From Polyangiaceae bacterium (lineage in GTDB: Bacteria > Myxococcota_A > Polyangia > Polyangiales > Polyangiaceae): a stretch of 57,222 nucleotides of DNA. The DNA lies in assembly GCA_025937895.1 (NCBI GenBank), contig JAICQL010000022.1:1-57222 (forward strand). Direction: 5' to 3'. Below, piece by piece: positions 34,721-43,714 of this stretch (positions are counted from its first letter, which is position 1; the number at the start of each line of letters is the position of its first letter). The notes beneath the pieces were generated by a model. The model had not been told where the DNA came from, ran no database searches, and saw nothing but the letters and a program-made list of their open reading frames with translations. Both the position numbers and the translations under genes were made by a program.

Positions 34721-36469
34721 GTGACTTCTTCATCCATTCAAGCCGCGGCGCGCGGTGGTCCTCGACCCGGTGATACCCTGGGGCGTTACCAGTTGCTGAC
34801 TGCCGTCGGTGAAGGCGGCATGGGCCGCGTCTGGGCGGCCCGGCAAGTGGGCTCGCCGCTGCAGCGCCTGGTCGCGGTAAAGACCGCGATCAGCGGTCAG
34901 AGCCAGACGGCGGAGTTCCAGCGGCTGTTCATGGACGAGGCGCGCATCGCCTCGCTCATCCACCACCCGCACGTGTGCGGCGTGTACGAGCTGGGAGAGG
35001 AGAAGGGCACGCTCTACCTGGTGATGGAGTGGTGCGACGGCGGGTCGCTGCGCCAGGTGATGGATCAGCTGAAGAACGGGCAGATGGATATGCCCGTCGC
35101 CGCGCGCGTGGTGGCCAACGTCGCCGCCGGTCTGCACGCCGCGCACGAGCTCGAGGACAGCGACGGTACCAAGCTGCGCGTGGTCCATCGCGACGTCTCG
35201 CCGCAGAACATCCTGATCTCGAAGAACGGCCACGTGAAGGTGGCCGACTTCGGCGTGGCCAAGGCACAAGGCCAGCTGCATCGCCCGACCGAGACGGGCG
35301 AGATGAAGGGCAAGCTGGCCTACATGGCGCCCGAGCAGGTGACCGCCAAGGACATCGATCATCGCGCGGATATCTTCGCGCTCGGCTGCGTGCTGTACGA
35401 GGTCACGGTCGGGCGCCGCCCCTTCCAGGGCGAAGGCGCGCTGTCCACGCTGTATCAGCTGCTCGAGCAGGCGGTGACCTCGCCCACCGAGATCGTGCCG
35501 GGCTACCCGGTGGACCTGGCCGACATCGTGCTGAAGGCCCTGGCCAAGGATCCGGCGCAGCGCTACCAGACCGCCGAAGAGCTGCGCGTGGCGCTGGAGG
35601 CGTGGATCACCACCTGCGGCGCCAGCGTCAGCGAGCGCGAGATCGCGGCGGTGCTGCGGCAGACGATGGGCGGCGAGATCGACGACAAGCAGCGCCGGAT
35701 CAACGAGGCCACCGCCCGGCTCAAGGAGCGGGCGGCGGAGGGCCACGCCGACGCCGGGCACCCGGGCAGCAACGCTCAGCCCGGCCACAACCAGGCCGCT
35801 CCGGACAGCCGCCGGCGCGAGGGCGCCATCACGGAGGACCGCGGCGTGGCCACCGGCAACGTCCGCGAGAAGAGCTCGTGGTGGTTGCCGGTGGGTGCCG
35901 CCGCGGCGGTGCTCGGCTTGGTGGTCGTGCTGGCGAAGGGCTCGCTCGGTGGCGCGGAGCAGGCTCAGGAGCAGCCGCCCGCAGCGGCCACCAGCCCGCC
36001 ACCCACGATCGTGATCCCATCGCCGTCGCTGTCCAACACGGCTCGCGCGCCTGTCGCGGAGCCGCCGCCGCCACCCGTGCGCGAGGAGAGCCAGCAGGTG
36101 AAGATCACCGTGCGCACCATCCCGGCACACGCTCGCATCCGCATCGATGATGGCGAGCCGGTTGCGGCGCCGTACACGCTGGAGCTACCCGCGAGCCAGG
36201 AGCTGCGTCAGGTCACGGCCAGCGCTCCGAACTACAGCAGCGTCACCCGGGAGGTCTCTTTTGACCAGACCCGCGAGATCGTGCTGGAGCTGGAGCGCGA
36301 GCGGGAGCGGGAGAGAGCTGCCTCGCGCCCCTCGCAGCGGCGCCCGCGCGCCAGCAGCGAGCCCACACCCGCCGCGCAGAACCCCGAGTCGCCGGTGAAG
36401 CCGCGCGAGACGGGCAGCCCTGGCAAGCGCCCGCGGGCGCTCGATGAAGACAATCCATTCGCGGGCTGA
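34721..36469 (+). CDS. Transmembrane Ser/Thr protein kinase with PEGA domain
   Basis: A Hanks-type kinase of 582 residues: the Gly loop GEGGMGRV, Lys54 in VAVK, HRDVSPQN (catalytic Asp158) and DFGVA at 176-180. A single membrane segment lies at about 388-407. Outside is a Pro-rich stretch and a PEGA domain (about 460-525), a sandwich often found in envelope proteins and likely the sensor. A Glu/Arg-rich tail ends it. The start is a GTG at 34721, since upstream codons are not conserved. The next gene also has a PEGA domain, which suggests they act in one surface pathway. Confidence 0.88.
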   Translation: MTSSSIQAAARGGPRPGDTLGRYQLLTAVGEGGMGRVWAARQVGSPLQRLVAVKTAISGQSQTAEFQRLFMDEARIASLIHHPHVCGVYELGEEKGTLYLVMEWCDGGSLRQVMDQLKNGQMDMPVAARVVANVAAGLHAAHELEDSDGTKLRVVHRDVSPQNILISKNGHVKVADFGVAKAQGQLHRPTETGEMKGKLAYMAPEQVTAKDIDHRADIFALGCVLYEVTVGRRPFQGEGALSTLYQLLEQAVTSPTEIVPGYPVDLADIVLKALAKDPAQRYQTAEELRVALEAWITTCGASVSEREIAAVLRQTMGGEIDDKQRRINEATARLKERAAEGHADAGHPGSNAQPGHNQAAPDSRRREGAITEDRGVATGNVREKSSWWLPVGAAAAVLGLVVVLAKGSLGGAEQAQEQPPAAATSPPPTIVIPSPSLSNTARAPVAEPPPPPVREESQQVKITVRTIPAHARIRIDDGEPVAAPYTLELPASQELRQVTASAPNYSSVTREVSFDQTREIVLELERERERERAASRPSQRRPRASSEPTPAAQNPESPVKPRETGSPGKRPRALDEDNPFAG

Positions 36470-36529
36470 GGGCACCAGCGGGGGAACATTGGGGAGCGAC
36501 CCTAGGCCGCTCCAAGGACCGTGTCGTTC

Positions 36530-37639
36530 ATGCAGACAATGAAAAAGAAGTGGCTCGCGTCGGGAGTGCTGACCTTCTGCGGTTGCTGGCTGGCGCCCGC
36601 GCTGGTAGGTGCGCAGACCACGCCTGCGGCGAGCGCTCCGGCGAGCAAGCCCGCCAGCTCGAGTCCGCCCGCCAGCTCGAGTCCGCTCCCGAGCGCGACC
36701 CCAGCGGACGCTGCGACGGCGGGGCCATCGCAGGACGTCGTGACCGAAGCCAAGCAGCGCTTCGATCGCGGCCTCGAGCTGTACGCCGAGGGAGAGTATC
36801 CGCTGGCGCTGATCGAGTTCACGCGCGCGTACGAGCTCGTGCCCAACTACCGCGTGCTCTACAACATCGGCCAGGTGGGCATCCAGCTCGGGCAATACGC
36901 CAAGGCGCGCCGCGCGCTGGAGGAGTACCTGACCCAGGGCGGTGGCACGATCGCGCCGGATCGCCGCGCGGCAGTGGACAAAGATCTGGAGATGCTGGAG
37001 CGCCGCACGGCGTTCCTCGAGCTCACCGTCAACGTGCCCGATGCCGAGGTGTTGGTGGATGAGGTACCCATCGGCAAGACTCCGCTGGGCCCGGCCTTGC
37101 TGATGGACGCCGGCGTGCATCGCATCGCCATCCGCCGCCCGGGCTATTTGCAGCGCAACCATCAGGTCACGCTCGCGGGGGGCGATCGCCAGGCGCTCAG
37201 CTTGACCCTGGACAAGCAGCCAGAGTCCAAGTCCACCATCGTCGTGCGCGACCGCGTGGTGGAGAATGACTCCACCCTGATGATCGCGGGCTGGGTGGCC
37301 ACCGGCGCACTCACCGCGGGCGCCATCGTCACCGGCCTGCTCGGCTCGGGCGAGGCCAAGGAGCTGGACGACCTCAAGGCCTCCAACCCCACCGACTACG
37401 ATAACTTCAGCGACCGCCTGGAGAGCACCAAATCCAACGCCAGCGCGCTCTTCCTGGCCTCCGACTTGTTCTCGGGCGCCGCGGTCATCGTCGGCGGGCT
37501 CAGCTTGTGGCTGACTCTCAGCCCTTCCGACTCCGGTGAGACGCCGGCGGCGACGGAGAAGCCGTCGCCCGGCGAGCCCTCGCGCCCGCTGCAGGTGGGC
37601 TACGACCAGGGCCAGCTCAAGCTGCGCGGCAGCTTCTGA
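36530..37639 (+). CDS. TPR- and PEGA-domain envelope protein
   Basis: Begins with a signal peptide (MKKKWLASGVLTFCGCW) and a low-complexity Pro/Ser/Ala linker. TPR-like helices follow (AKQRFDRGLELYAEGEYPL and VLYNIGQVGIQLGQY), then a PEGA domain (FLELTVNVPDAEVLVD) and two membrane segments (about residues 249-270 and 313-328). It is 60 bases after the kinase on the same strand, so it may be an operon partner. The ATG at 36530 was preferred over a GTG at 36521, since AAGGA sits about 11 bases before it. Confidence 0.78.
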   Translation: MQTMKKKWLASGVLTFCGCWLAPALVGAQTTPAASAPASKPASSSPPASSSPLPSATPADAATAGPSQDVVTEAKQRFDRGLELYAEGEYPLALIEFTRAYELVPNYRVLYNIGQVGIQLGQYAKARRALEEYLTQGGGTIAPDRRAAVDKDLEMLERRTAFLELTVNVPDAEVLVDEVPIGKTPLGPALLMDAGVHRIAIRRPGYLQRNHQVTLAGGDRQALSLTLDKQPESKSTIVVRDRVVENDSTLMIAGWVATGALTAGAIVTGLLGSGEAKELDDLKASNPTDYDNFSDRLESTKSNASALFLASDLFSGAAVIVGGLSLWLTLSPSDSGETPAATEKPSPGEPSRPLQVGYDQGQLKLRGSF

Positions 37640-37707
37640 ACGGGACGCCTCGACAACACCGGCGCGCCCACTCGATCGGGCCGCATCCGTTGCGTGCGGC
37701 CTGTTGC

Positions 37708-37975
37708 GAGCAATGGAATGCTAGCGGCGCTGAACGACGACCGTCTAGCGAGCATTCAAATGCTTCGCAGTAAGACTGTTGTGTACCTCATGTGCATTCG
37801 AATGTTCGAATAGCGCACCGCAAGGTGTCTCAGGAGCATTCGAATGCTCGCGAAGGGTGCAGCGTCCTCTTTGGAGAGCATTCGAATGCTCGCCGGGGGT
37901 TGCTCTGGCTGTCCAGGGAGCATTTGAATGCTCGTACCGGTGGGAGGGGGACTGTCCGCGAGCACTCGAACGCTG
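37708..37975. repeat. Array of 16-bp palindromes with an exact 42-bp period
   Basis: The unit is GAGCATTCGAATGCTC, which is fully self-complementary. Copies start at 37708, 37750, 37792, 37834, 37876, 37918 and 37960, exactly 42 bases apart. Mismatches to the consensus are 3, 2, 2, 0, 0, 1 and 3, so the centre is best preserved. The 26-base spacers share no clear sequence. The array fills the gap between two converging genes, so it is not an ordinary promoter operator. A 42-bp period is four turns of B-DNA, placing every palindrome on the same face. It is not a normal CRISPR: the repeat is too short and no cas gene is present. Confidence 0.93.
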
Positions 37976-38031
37976 CCGCTACGCCTGCCGGCGTGCGGCA
38001 GCTTCTGCTTTCAGAGCTGTTGGGGCAGGGG

Positions 38032-38649
38032 TCAGCCGAAGCAGCCAAGCACGGCTAGCGCTTCTGCATCGCAGGTGGAGTCGCAGCCAGGTGCGCCGGC
38101 CGTATTGGTGCAGTCATTGGAGTACACGACGCCGTCGGTGCAGAACCAGGCATCCGCGCTCACGAAGCACTGGACCGCTGGCACATACGCCGCGCAGCTC
38201 AGGGGCGGATCGGCGAAGCCCGCGACTTCAGCTTCACAGGCAAGCTGACAGCCCGCGGCATCCCAGCCCGGGCAGTTGACCCCGCCATCGGTAGCCGCCG
38301 TGGCCCACGCCGTGCGCACGGCGCAGTAGCTCTCACAGACCGCCGCGTACGGTCCCGGTGTTGTCCCGCCGTCGCCAGCATCGGGATCCATTCCCGGCAT
38401 GCCCGCCGAGCCGCTCTGACCGGCGCTACCCGCGCTGCTACCAGCAGAGCCGCCCAGGCCGCCGCTGCCTGCGCTGGTACCGGCAGAGCCGCCGCCGCCA
38501 GCGGAGCCGCCGCTGCCGCCCGTGGTCGATCCGCCGACTCCCGCGTCGGGTCGGACGATTGAGACATCTTCATCGTCACACGCCGCCACGCACAGCGTGA
38601 TGGCGCCGACGCAACCCAGGATTCTGCTCAAGTTCACTCTAGTCTCCAC
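38032..38649 (-). CDS. Gly/Ser-linker lipoprotein with Cys-rich domain
   Basis: A signal segment ends in a lipobox (LCVAAC). A Gly/Ser/Ala-rich linker (GGSGGSAGGG pattern), common in Polyangiales surface lipoproteins, leads to a C-terminal domain with many Cys (CESYC, CPGW, CQLAC, CAAY, CFVS, CTD, CDSTC). The start is a GTG; another GTG lies 12 bases later. It may be a surface adhesin or binding protein. Function unknown. Confidence 0.7.
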   Translation of the reverse strand: METRVNLSRILGCVGAITLCVAACDDEDVSIVRPDAGVGGSTTGGSGGSAGGGGSAGTSAGSGGLGGSAGSSAGSAGQSGSAGMPGMDPDAGDGGTTPGPYAAVCESYCAVRTAWATAATDGGVNCPGWDAAGCQLACEAEVAGFADPPLSCAAYVPAVQCFVSADAWFCTDGVVYSNDCTNTAGAPGCDSTCDAEALAVLGCFG

Positions 38650-38815
38650 AGTGGATGCTGCGGCGTCCCGAGCGTGATGCTGGGATACCCCTCTGCACTG
38701 CGACCAACCCGGTACAGCGCTTTAACCCTGTGATGACAAATTCTCGACAAGGGGCAACGCGCAGCTCGCCAAGCGAGGCGTTCTGCGGCTCCCGGAGCCG
38801 TAAAGCTCGCTGAGC

Positions 38816-39571
38816 TCAGTTCTTCAATATGCGCTGCAGCCAGCGGCCATATACGAAGCTCGCGCTCTCATCGCTCTCCGGGTGCCACTCCACCCCGAGC
38901 AGGTGCTCGTGCTCGATGGCCTCTATCACACCGTCCGGCGCCCACGCGCTGGCGACGAAGCCCGGCGCCACTTGCGCCACTGCCTGGCGGTGAGACGAGC
39001 TGACGGTGGGGGGCGGCGACCAGCCCTGGAAGAAGCGCGAGTCGCTCGCCACCCGCAGCGCGTGTGGCACGGACGTACCGCCGCCGCCATGGTCCAGGCC
39101 GCGCTGCGTGCGGCGCGACAGATCGATCAGCAGCTGCCCGCCGAAATGCAGGTTCATCAGCTGCATGCCGAAGCACACGCCGAGCACGGGCCGGCCGCGC
39201 TCGGCGAACGCTTGCAACAGCGCGCGCTCCCAGCGGATGCGCTCCAGCGACTCTGCTTCTCCTGGCACGTCGTTCTGCCAGCCTTCCTCCGGCTCGCTCG
39301 CGAGGCTCTCCGGCAGATCGCCGCCGCCCGAGAGCACCAGGCCCGCGCACTGCTGCAGGCACACCTCGATCGGCGTGTCCGCGCACAGCACCAGCGGCGC
39401 GGCGCCGGCTCGCGCCAGCGCGCGCGTGTAGTTGCGGTTGAGATACCAGTAGTCGGAGCCGGCGCGTAGCTTGCGTCCGGGGTCGTGGCTCGGCGTGATG
39501 CCGATCACGGGAGCAGTGGAGCGCGTGCTGGTGCTCAGCGGGTGCGCGACCGGCGGCGGCGGGTCAGCCAT
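38816..39571 (-). CDS. Class I glutamine amidotransferase-like peptidase (PuuD/C26)
   Basis: The 251-residue product has the nucleophile elbow GVCFGMQ (Cys) and the HPE motif (VEWHPESD) of the Cys-His-Glu triad. The general layout fits gamma-glutamyl-GABA hydrolase and other peptidase C26 enzymes, which cleave gamma-glutamyl bonds. A polyamine role is not supported by neighbours. The ATG at 39571 overlaps the end of the upstream trypsin-like gene by 37 bases, so both are likely translated from one message. Confidence 0.8.
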   Translation of the reverse strand: MADPPPPVAHPLSTSTRSTAPVIGITPSHDPGRKLRAGSDYWYLNRNYTRALARAGAAPLVLCADTPIEVCLQQCAGLVLSGGGDLPESLASEPEEGWQNDVPGEAESLERIRWERALLQAFAERGRPVLGVCFGMQLMNLHFGGQLLIDLSRRTQRGLDHGGGGTSVPHALRVASDSRFFQGWSPPPTVSSSHRQAVAQVAPGFVASAWAPDGVIEAIEHEHLLGVEWHPESDESASFVYGRWLQRILKN

Positions 39572-40647
39572 GCCAGACACGGTACCAGAAGCGCGGCCAG
39601 AGCGTGGCGAGAGCCCGAGCTGGCGCCCGCCGTGAGGCTGCAGCCCGTAGCCTCGGGCAGCTCCGCGGCAGCCTCCAGGCTCTCCAGCTCGCTGGCATTC
39701 ATGCCGTCGATGGCCCACGCGGCGGGCTCGTAGCCGCCCAGATCGGCGGCTGCGAGCGCGGTCTCGGCGATGAACGGCGCCCAGCTGGACACGTCTCCGT
39801 AGACGGCGATCTCGCAGTCCAGGTCGCCACGGGAGGCCACGCCGAAGACACGGCCCTGCTCGTCCAGCGCCGGGCCGCCAGAGTCGCCCGAGCAGATCGG
39901 CGCGTCCACGCTGGCCCACTCCGAGCTGCGGATGGCGCCATCGGAGAGCTGCACGCAGTCCTCGCGGCTGCAGCGCACCACGCTGCCGTCCGCGCGCTGG
40001 CGCGTGCCATCGGAGCCCGGATCGGAGGGATCGGTCAGGCCATAGCCGACGGTGGAGAAGCGCTCCTTGGCGGTCGGAGCCTTCATCAGCCGCGGCTCGA
40101 TGGGCGCGATAGCGTCCGGAATGCCCTTGCCCTCCAGGATCACCAGCGCGATGTCGAAGCCGCACACGTCCGGATCGCCGACGGTGCGGATCTCACGCCC
40201 GCGCACGTAGCTGGGATCGCTGATCTCCTTCGGGCGCACGGGCTCGGGCGAGGCCAGCACGAGGTTGGCGGGCAGCGGGTCGTTGAACTTGGCCGTGTCG
40301 CACGAGACCACGCCCTGCGCATCCTCGTCGTCGGTGAAGGCCACGCAGTGACGGGCCGTGAGCACGAGGTTGGGGGCGATCAGCGTACCGCTGCAGTGGC
40401 CCGCGGCGTTGCGCCGGCCGAGATCCAGCGCCAGGCCCACGACCCCTGCGGTGGACTCATCCAGGGCGCCGCCGATGATGGCCTCCTGCGTCTGCCCCAG
40501 CTCTGCTGCGGGTGCGAGCTCGGCTGTCTGGGAGAGCGGCGCACCCTGGGCGCCGCAACCCAGGCCCGCGGCGAGCGCCAGGCCACACAGGGCCCGGCAC
40601 GACAGCCCCGAAATCCCCCATGGTGACGCGGTCAGTGCAGGTCGCAT
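39535..40647 (-). CDS. Secreted trypsin-like serine protease with MYXO-CTERM-like tail
   Basis: A 370-residue S1 protease. After a signal peptide (LAAGLGC may also be a lipobox), the domain starts at IIGG, with catalytic His in LTARHC, Asp in CGFDIALV and Ser in CSGDSGGPAL. The C-terminus has ATGCSLTAGASSG, then a hydrophobic stretch and an Arg-rich end (LTRRRRSRTR), which matches the myxobacterial MYXO-CTERM sorting pattern (Cys, membrane segment, basic tail). It is probably held at the cell surface and later released or anchored. It overlaps the following amidotransferase gene. Confidence 0.88.
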   Translation of the reverse strand: MRPALTASPWGISGLSCRALCGLALAAGLGCGAQGAPLSQTAELAPAAELGQTQEAIIGGALDESTAGVVGLALDLGRRNAAGHCSGTLIAPNLVLTARHCVAFTDDEDAQGVVSCDTAKFNDPLPANLVLASPEPVRPKEISDPSYVRGREIRTVGDPDVCGFDIALVILEGKGIPDAIAPIEPRLMKAPTAKERFSTVGYGLTDPSDPGSDGTRQRADGSVVRCSREDCVQLSDGAIRSSEWASVDAPICSGDSGGPALDEQGRVFGVASRGDLDCEIAVYGDVSSWAPFIAETALAAADLGGYEPAAWAIDGMNASELESLEAAAELPEATGCSLTAGASSGSRHALAALLVPCLAWLTRRRRSRTR

Positions 40648-40760
40648 ACTGGGCGCACAGTAGCAACCGAGACCAGACGCGCCCGGTATTCCTGGTAACC
40701 AAAGGGCTTACACTACCCCTTAACAACTCCGTTCCACCTCGTGCTACCTTGCGCCCCGAG

Positions 40761-42047
40761 ATGAGCCAGTTGCTCGCAGATTTGCGCTATCGAGGTCTAT
40801 TCCACCAAGTCACCGCCGACCCCGAGGGAGAGGAGCTTTCGCGCCATCTCGGCACACCGGGGCGGCGCGTGTACGCGGGCTTCGATCCCACCAGGGATTC
40901 GCTGACGATCGGCAACCTGCTGCAGATCATCCTGCTGCGTCGCTTCCAGCTCGCGGGGCATTGCCCGGTGGTGGTGATGGGCGGCGGCACGGGGTTGATT
41001 GGCGATCCTTCCGGCAAGGAGAGCGAGCGCCCGGTGCTGTCCAGGGAGCAGATCGCTCACAACGTCGAGTGCCAGCGGCGCATCATGGAGGGGCTGCTGG
41101 ATTTTGGCGGCGCGCAGCCCACCATCTTGCTCGACAACCTGAGCTGGCTCGCGCCCGTCTCCTACCTCGACTTTCTGCGCGACGTGGGCAAGCACTTCTC
41201 CGTCAACATGATGATCCAGAAGGAGTCGGTGCGGGAGCGCTTGAACAGTCGCGAGCAGGGCATCAGCTACACCGAGTTCAGCTACATGCTGCTACAGGCG
41301 TACGACTTCTTGCACCTGCACGACGCGCATGGCGTCACCGTGCAGGTGGGCGGCTCCGATCAGTGGGGCAACATCGTGGCCGGGGTCGAGCTGATCCGGA
41401 AGAAGCGCCATGCGGAGGCCTTCGGCTACACCATCCCGCTGCTCACCAAGTCGGACGGCAGCAAGTTCGGCAAGACGGAGTCCGGCGCGGTGTGGCTCAC
41501 GGCGGAGCGGACGTCTCCGTACGCGTTCTATCAGTTCTGGCTCAACACCGGCGACGCCGAGGTGCTGTCGCTGCTCAGGACCTTCACCTTCCTCCCTCGC
41601 GAGCAGCTCGAGGCGCTCGCCGCCGAGCACACGGCTGCTCCGGAGAAGCGCGCTGCGCAGCGCGCGCTGGCCGAGCAGGTGACGAGCCTGGTGCACGGCG
41701 CCGCCGCGCTGGATCAGGCGAAGCGCGCGTCCGAGGCGCTGTTCTCGGGTGACGTCTCGGGGCTCGACGCGGCGCTGCTGGCGCAGGTGTTTGAAGACGC
41801 GCCGGCGAGCCAGCACGACAAATCACTGCTCGGCGGCGGCGGGCTCGACATCCTCGACTTGCTCGTCACCACCAAGCTGGTGAGCAGCAAGCGGGAAGCA
41901 CGGCAGATGCTGGAGAGCGGCGCCATCAGCCTGAACGGCGCAAGGGTCGGGCTGGAGCACCGCCTGACCGAGGCCGACCTGCTCCACGGCTCGATGTCGC
42001 TCCTGCGCCGCGGCAAGAAGAACTGGCACGTCGCACGCTGGGCCTAG
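40761..42047 (+). CDS. tyrS: Tyrosyl-tRNA synthetase
   Basis: A class I synthetase of 428 residues, the usual length. FDPTRDSLTIGNL is its version of the HIGH motif, and KFGKTESGAVW carries the KMSKS-like loop. QVGGSDQWGNIVAG and GTGLIGDPSGK are typical of TyrS. An S4-like RNA-binding domain ends the protein (KREARQMLESGAISLNG). I chose the ATG at 40761 after a GAG; a longer upstream frame is not conserved. It charges tRNA-Tyr. Confidence 0.95.
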   Translation: MSQLLADLRYRGLFHQVTADPEGEELSRHLGTPGRRVYAGFDPTRDSLTIGNLLQIILLRRFQLAGHCPVVVMGGGTGLIGDPSGKESERPVLSREQIAHNVECQRRIMEGLLDFGGAQPTILLDNLSWLAPVSYLDFLRDVGKHFSVNMMIQKESVRERLNSREQGISYTEFSYMLLQAYDFLHLHDAHGVTVQVGGSDQWGNIVAGVELIRKKRHAEAFGYTIPLLTKSDGSKFGKTESGAVWLTAERTSPYAFYQFWLNTGDAEVLSLLRTFTFLPREQLEALAAEHTAAPEKRAAQRALAEQVTSLVHGAAALDQAKRASEALFSGDVSGLDAALLAQVFEDAPASQHDKSLLGGGGLDILDLLVTTKLVSSKREARQMLESGAISLNGARVGLEHRLTEADLLHGSMSLLRRGKKNWHVARWA

Positions 42048-42079
42048 GCCGCCCAGGGCGGCGCGGGCAGGGGGGCCAC

Positions 42080-42152
42080 AAACGAAAACAGCCTCCGGGA
42101 CGGGTCCGGCGATGAGGAGCGAGTTCCACACCGCCGGCTGTACGCCGGAGGC
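42080..42152 (-). terminator. Possible terminator of the small Cys-rich gene
   Basis: Read on the minus strand, GCCTCCGG and CCGGAGGC form a stem with a 46-base loop (itself with an inner hairpin), followed by TGTTTTCGTTTG, a U-rich tract. This fits a Rho-independent terminator for the gene ending at 42222; it also lies just after the tyrS stop. Confidence 0.4.
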
Positions 42153-42221
42153 TATGTCATCGGGCTACGCCGCCGATCGCCGCTGCAAAGCTCGCGAACG
42201 GCAGGCGCTGCCTGCGCGGGA

Positions 42222-42551
42222 TTACTTCGGACAGTGCGAGTTGCAGCCGCCCTGACCCTTGCACTCGTTGTTGCCCTTGCACTCGTGCTTGCCCTCGACG
42301 GCACAGCCGCCCTTGCCCTTGCACTCGTTCATGCCCTTGCAACACTCTTTGCCAGCGGCCGTGGCAGTGGCGTCCTCACTGGCGGCGGGGGCAGCGCCCT
42401 CCGCAGCGGGGGCGGACTCGGCAGCCTCGGCGGACTCGGCCGCGGGGGCCTCCGGCGTGACCGCATCCGGCGTGGAACCACCGCAAGCAACCACACCCGT
42501 CAAACCCGCAACCGCCAGCGCGGCAACAGTCTTCGAGAAATCAAGCTTCAT
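42222..42551 (-). CDS. Small Cys-rich lipoprotein, possible metal-binding
   Basis: The 109-residue frame starts at ATG 42551 with AGGAGG upstream. A signal peptide ends in a lipobox (VVAC). A long Ala/Glu/Pro-rich linker follows, then a tail with repeated Cys motifs: KECCKGMNECKGKGGC, then KHECKGNNECKGQGGC and SHC. The ECKGxGGC pattern resembles the periplasmic bufferin-type metal-binding peptides, whose cysteines can be modified by MNIO enzymes. I recall this by pattern only, and no MNIO gene is near. A plausible role is binding copper or another metal outside the cytoplasm. Confidence 0.75.
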   Translation of the reverse strand: MKLDFSKTVAALAVAGLTGVVACGGSTPDAVTPEAPAAESAEAAESAPAAEGAAPAASEDATATAAGKECCKGMNECKGKGGCAVEGKHECKGNNECKGQGGCNSHCPK

Positions 42552-42865
42552 AAAAACCCTCCTAGGGCGAACAGAATTATCGGGTCGATCCCGTAATCGC
42601 CCGCCCTTGTAGCCGATCGCTTTGGGCAGGTCGAGTGGGCGGCGAGATTTTTCGTTGGATCGCAACCCGACGGGGAAGACGCAGTTTTCTTGCTGATGCG
42701 CCCTTCATTGCAGTGCATCTGGCCGCGCCCGCCGCTGCCACCGCCTGGATCGCTGCAGTGCGTCTGAGGGCGCGCGGCGCAGTCCGCCATGCTTTGCGCG
42801 CAGCACAGCGAGCATGGATACAGTGCCGGACATCGGGCCTGCGGTGGTGCAGCGGGTGACGCTGC
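42552..42865. other. Upstream region of the Cys-rich lipoprotein gene
   Basis: No gene is evident in about 310 bases. It holds the -10 box and inverted repeat listed separately. The rest is GC-rich, with a repeated GCAGTGC[AG]TCTG motif near 42711 and 42754. Confidence 0.45.
42576..42596 (-). promoter_or_regulatory. Promoter -10 and inverted repeat of the Cys-rich lipoprotein gene
   Basis: The minus strand has GATAAT at 42576-42581, about 25 bases before the ATG, and an imperfect inverted repeat (CGGG-TCGAT-CCCG, with TTA arms) lies immediately upstream. This would let a regulator block the promoter. No good -35 box is visible. Confidence 0.38.
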
Positions 42866-43714
42866 TCAACCCGGCCACATGCCGCTGCGCGGCGCAAACA
42901 CCACCAGTCGCTTTGCCAGCTCGGGCGGACAGCGGCGCTGCAAGATCGCATGCACCTCTGCGGGCCCGTAGAGCTGACTGAAGTGCATCAGCACCAGCGC
43001 CTCGTTCTGAAAGTCGCTCGCGCGCTCCAGCAGCTCATCGAGATGGATGTGCCCGCCGGCGTGACTCGCCGCCAAGGTCTTGCGCTCGTCCAGGAACGAG
43101 CACTCCAGGATCAGCACCCGCGTGCGCAAGAGGGATGGCATCGTGTCCAGCACTCGCACCAGCGTGTCGGTGGCGTACGCCAGCTCCAGCCGCTCTTCCT
43201 GCACGAACAGCTCGTCGCCACGCTTGCGGCGCAGCGCGATCTCCCGCCCGGGTAGATCGAGAAACTCGGGCTTGAGCTTGGGTACGCGCGTGAAGAACTG
43301 GTAGCCCAGCGATGGACTGGAGTGATGAGTGCGAAAGGCGCGGACGTGTAGATCGGGCCGCAGCTCGAGCTCATCGCCGGGCTCCAGGCCCTCGGCCATG
43401 ACCTTCAGCTCGTAGCGCTGGCCGCGGCTGAACAGAGACAGCGCCTCGCGCACCGGGTCGGCTATCTCGGCAGGCAAGATGAGGCGCGGCGGCGGCATGC
43501 GCATGAGCCCGCGAATACCCAGCAAGCCCACCAGCGCCCCGCAGTGATCGGCGTGGCCGTGGCTGAGGAACACGTTCGAAGCTCCGGCGTTGCTGCGCGT
43601 GGCGATGCCCACGTCAAACAGTGCGTCCAGCTCGCGCACGAACAGGCTGGTGTGGATGCCAGCTAGCGACAGGCCGCGAATGCTGAAGGGGCCTGCCGAG
43701 ACGGTCGTGAGCAT
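42866..43714 (-). CDS. Metallo-beta-lactamase-fold hydrolase (RNase Z-like)
   Basis: The 282-residue frame has the metal-binding motif SHGHADHCG, a later His in FRTHHSS, Asp in AYATDT and a His near the end (VLMHFSQ), consistent with two zinc ions. The order of these motifs resembles RNase Z and related phosphodiesterases, with no long exosite insertion. Start at ATG 43714 (MLTTVSAG). An ATG at 43822 would add 36 basic residues with a CPLCG pair that are not part of the fold. Natural substrate not shown; tRNA 3'-end processing is possible. Confidence 0.78.
   Translation of the reverse strand: MLTTVSAGPFSIRGLSLAGIHTSLFVRELDALFDVGIATRSNAGASNVFLSHGHADHCGALVGLLGIRGLMRMPPPRLILPAEIADPVREALSLFSRGQRYELKVMAEGLEPGDELELRPDLHVRAFRTHHSSPSLGYQFFTRVPKLKPEFLDLPGREIALRRKRGDELFVQEERLELAYATDTLVRVLDTMPSLLRTRVLILECSFLDERKTLAASHAGGHIHLDELLERASDFQNEALVLMHFSQLYGPAEVHAILQRRCPPELAKRLVVFAPRSGMWPG

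Noticed and set aside
37708..37975. The palindrome array as a CRISPR
   Set aside because: The repeat is 16 bp and perfectly palindromic, copies decay from both ends, and no cas gene or leader is visible. Repeats in known CRISPRs are longer.
37779..38058. Open frames across the palindrome array as a repeat protein
   Set aside because: Because 42 is a multiple of three, several frames on both strands stay open. No start with a ribosome-binding site exists and spacers are unrelated, so peptide repeats would not be conserved.
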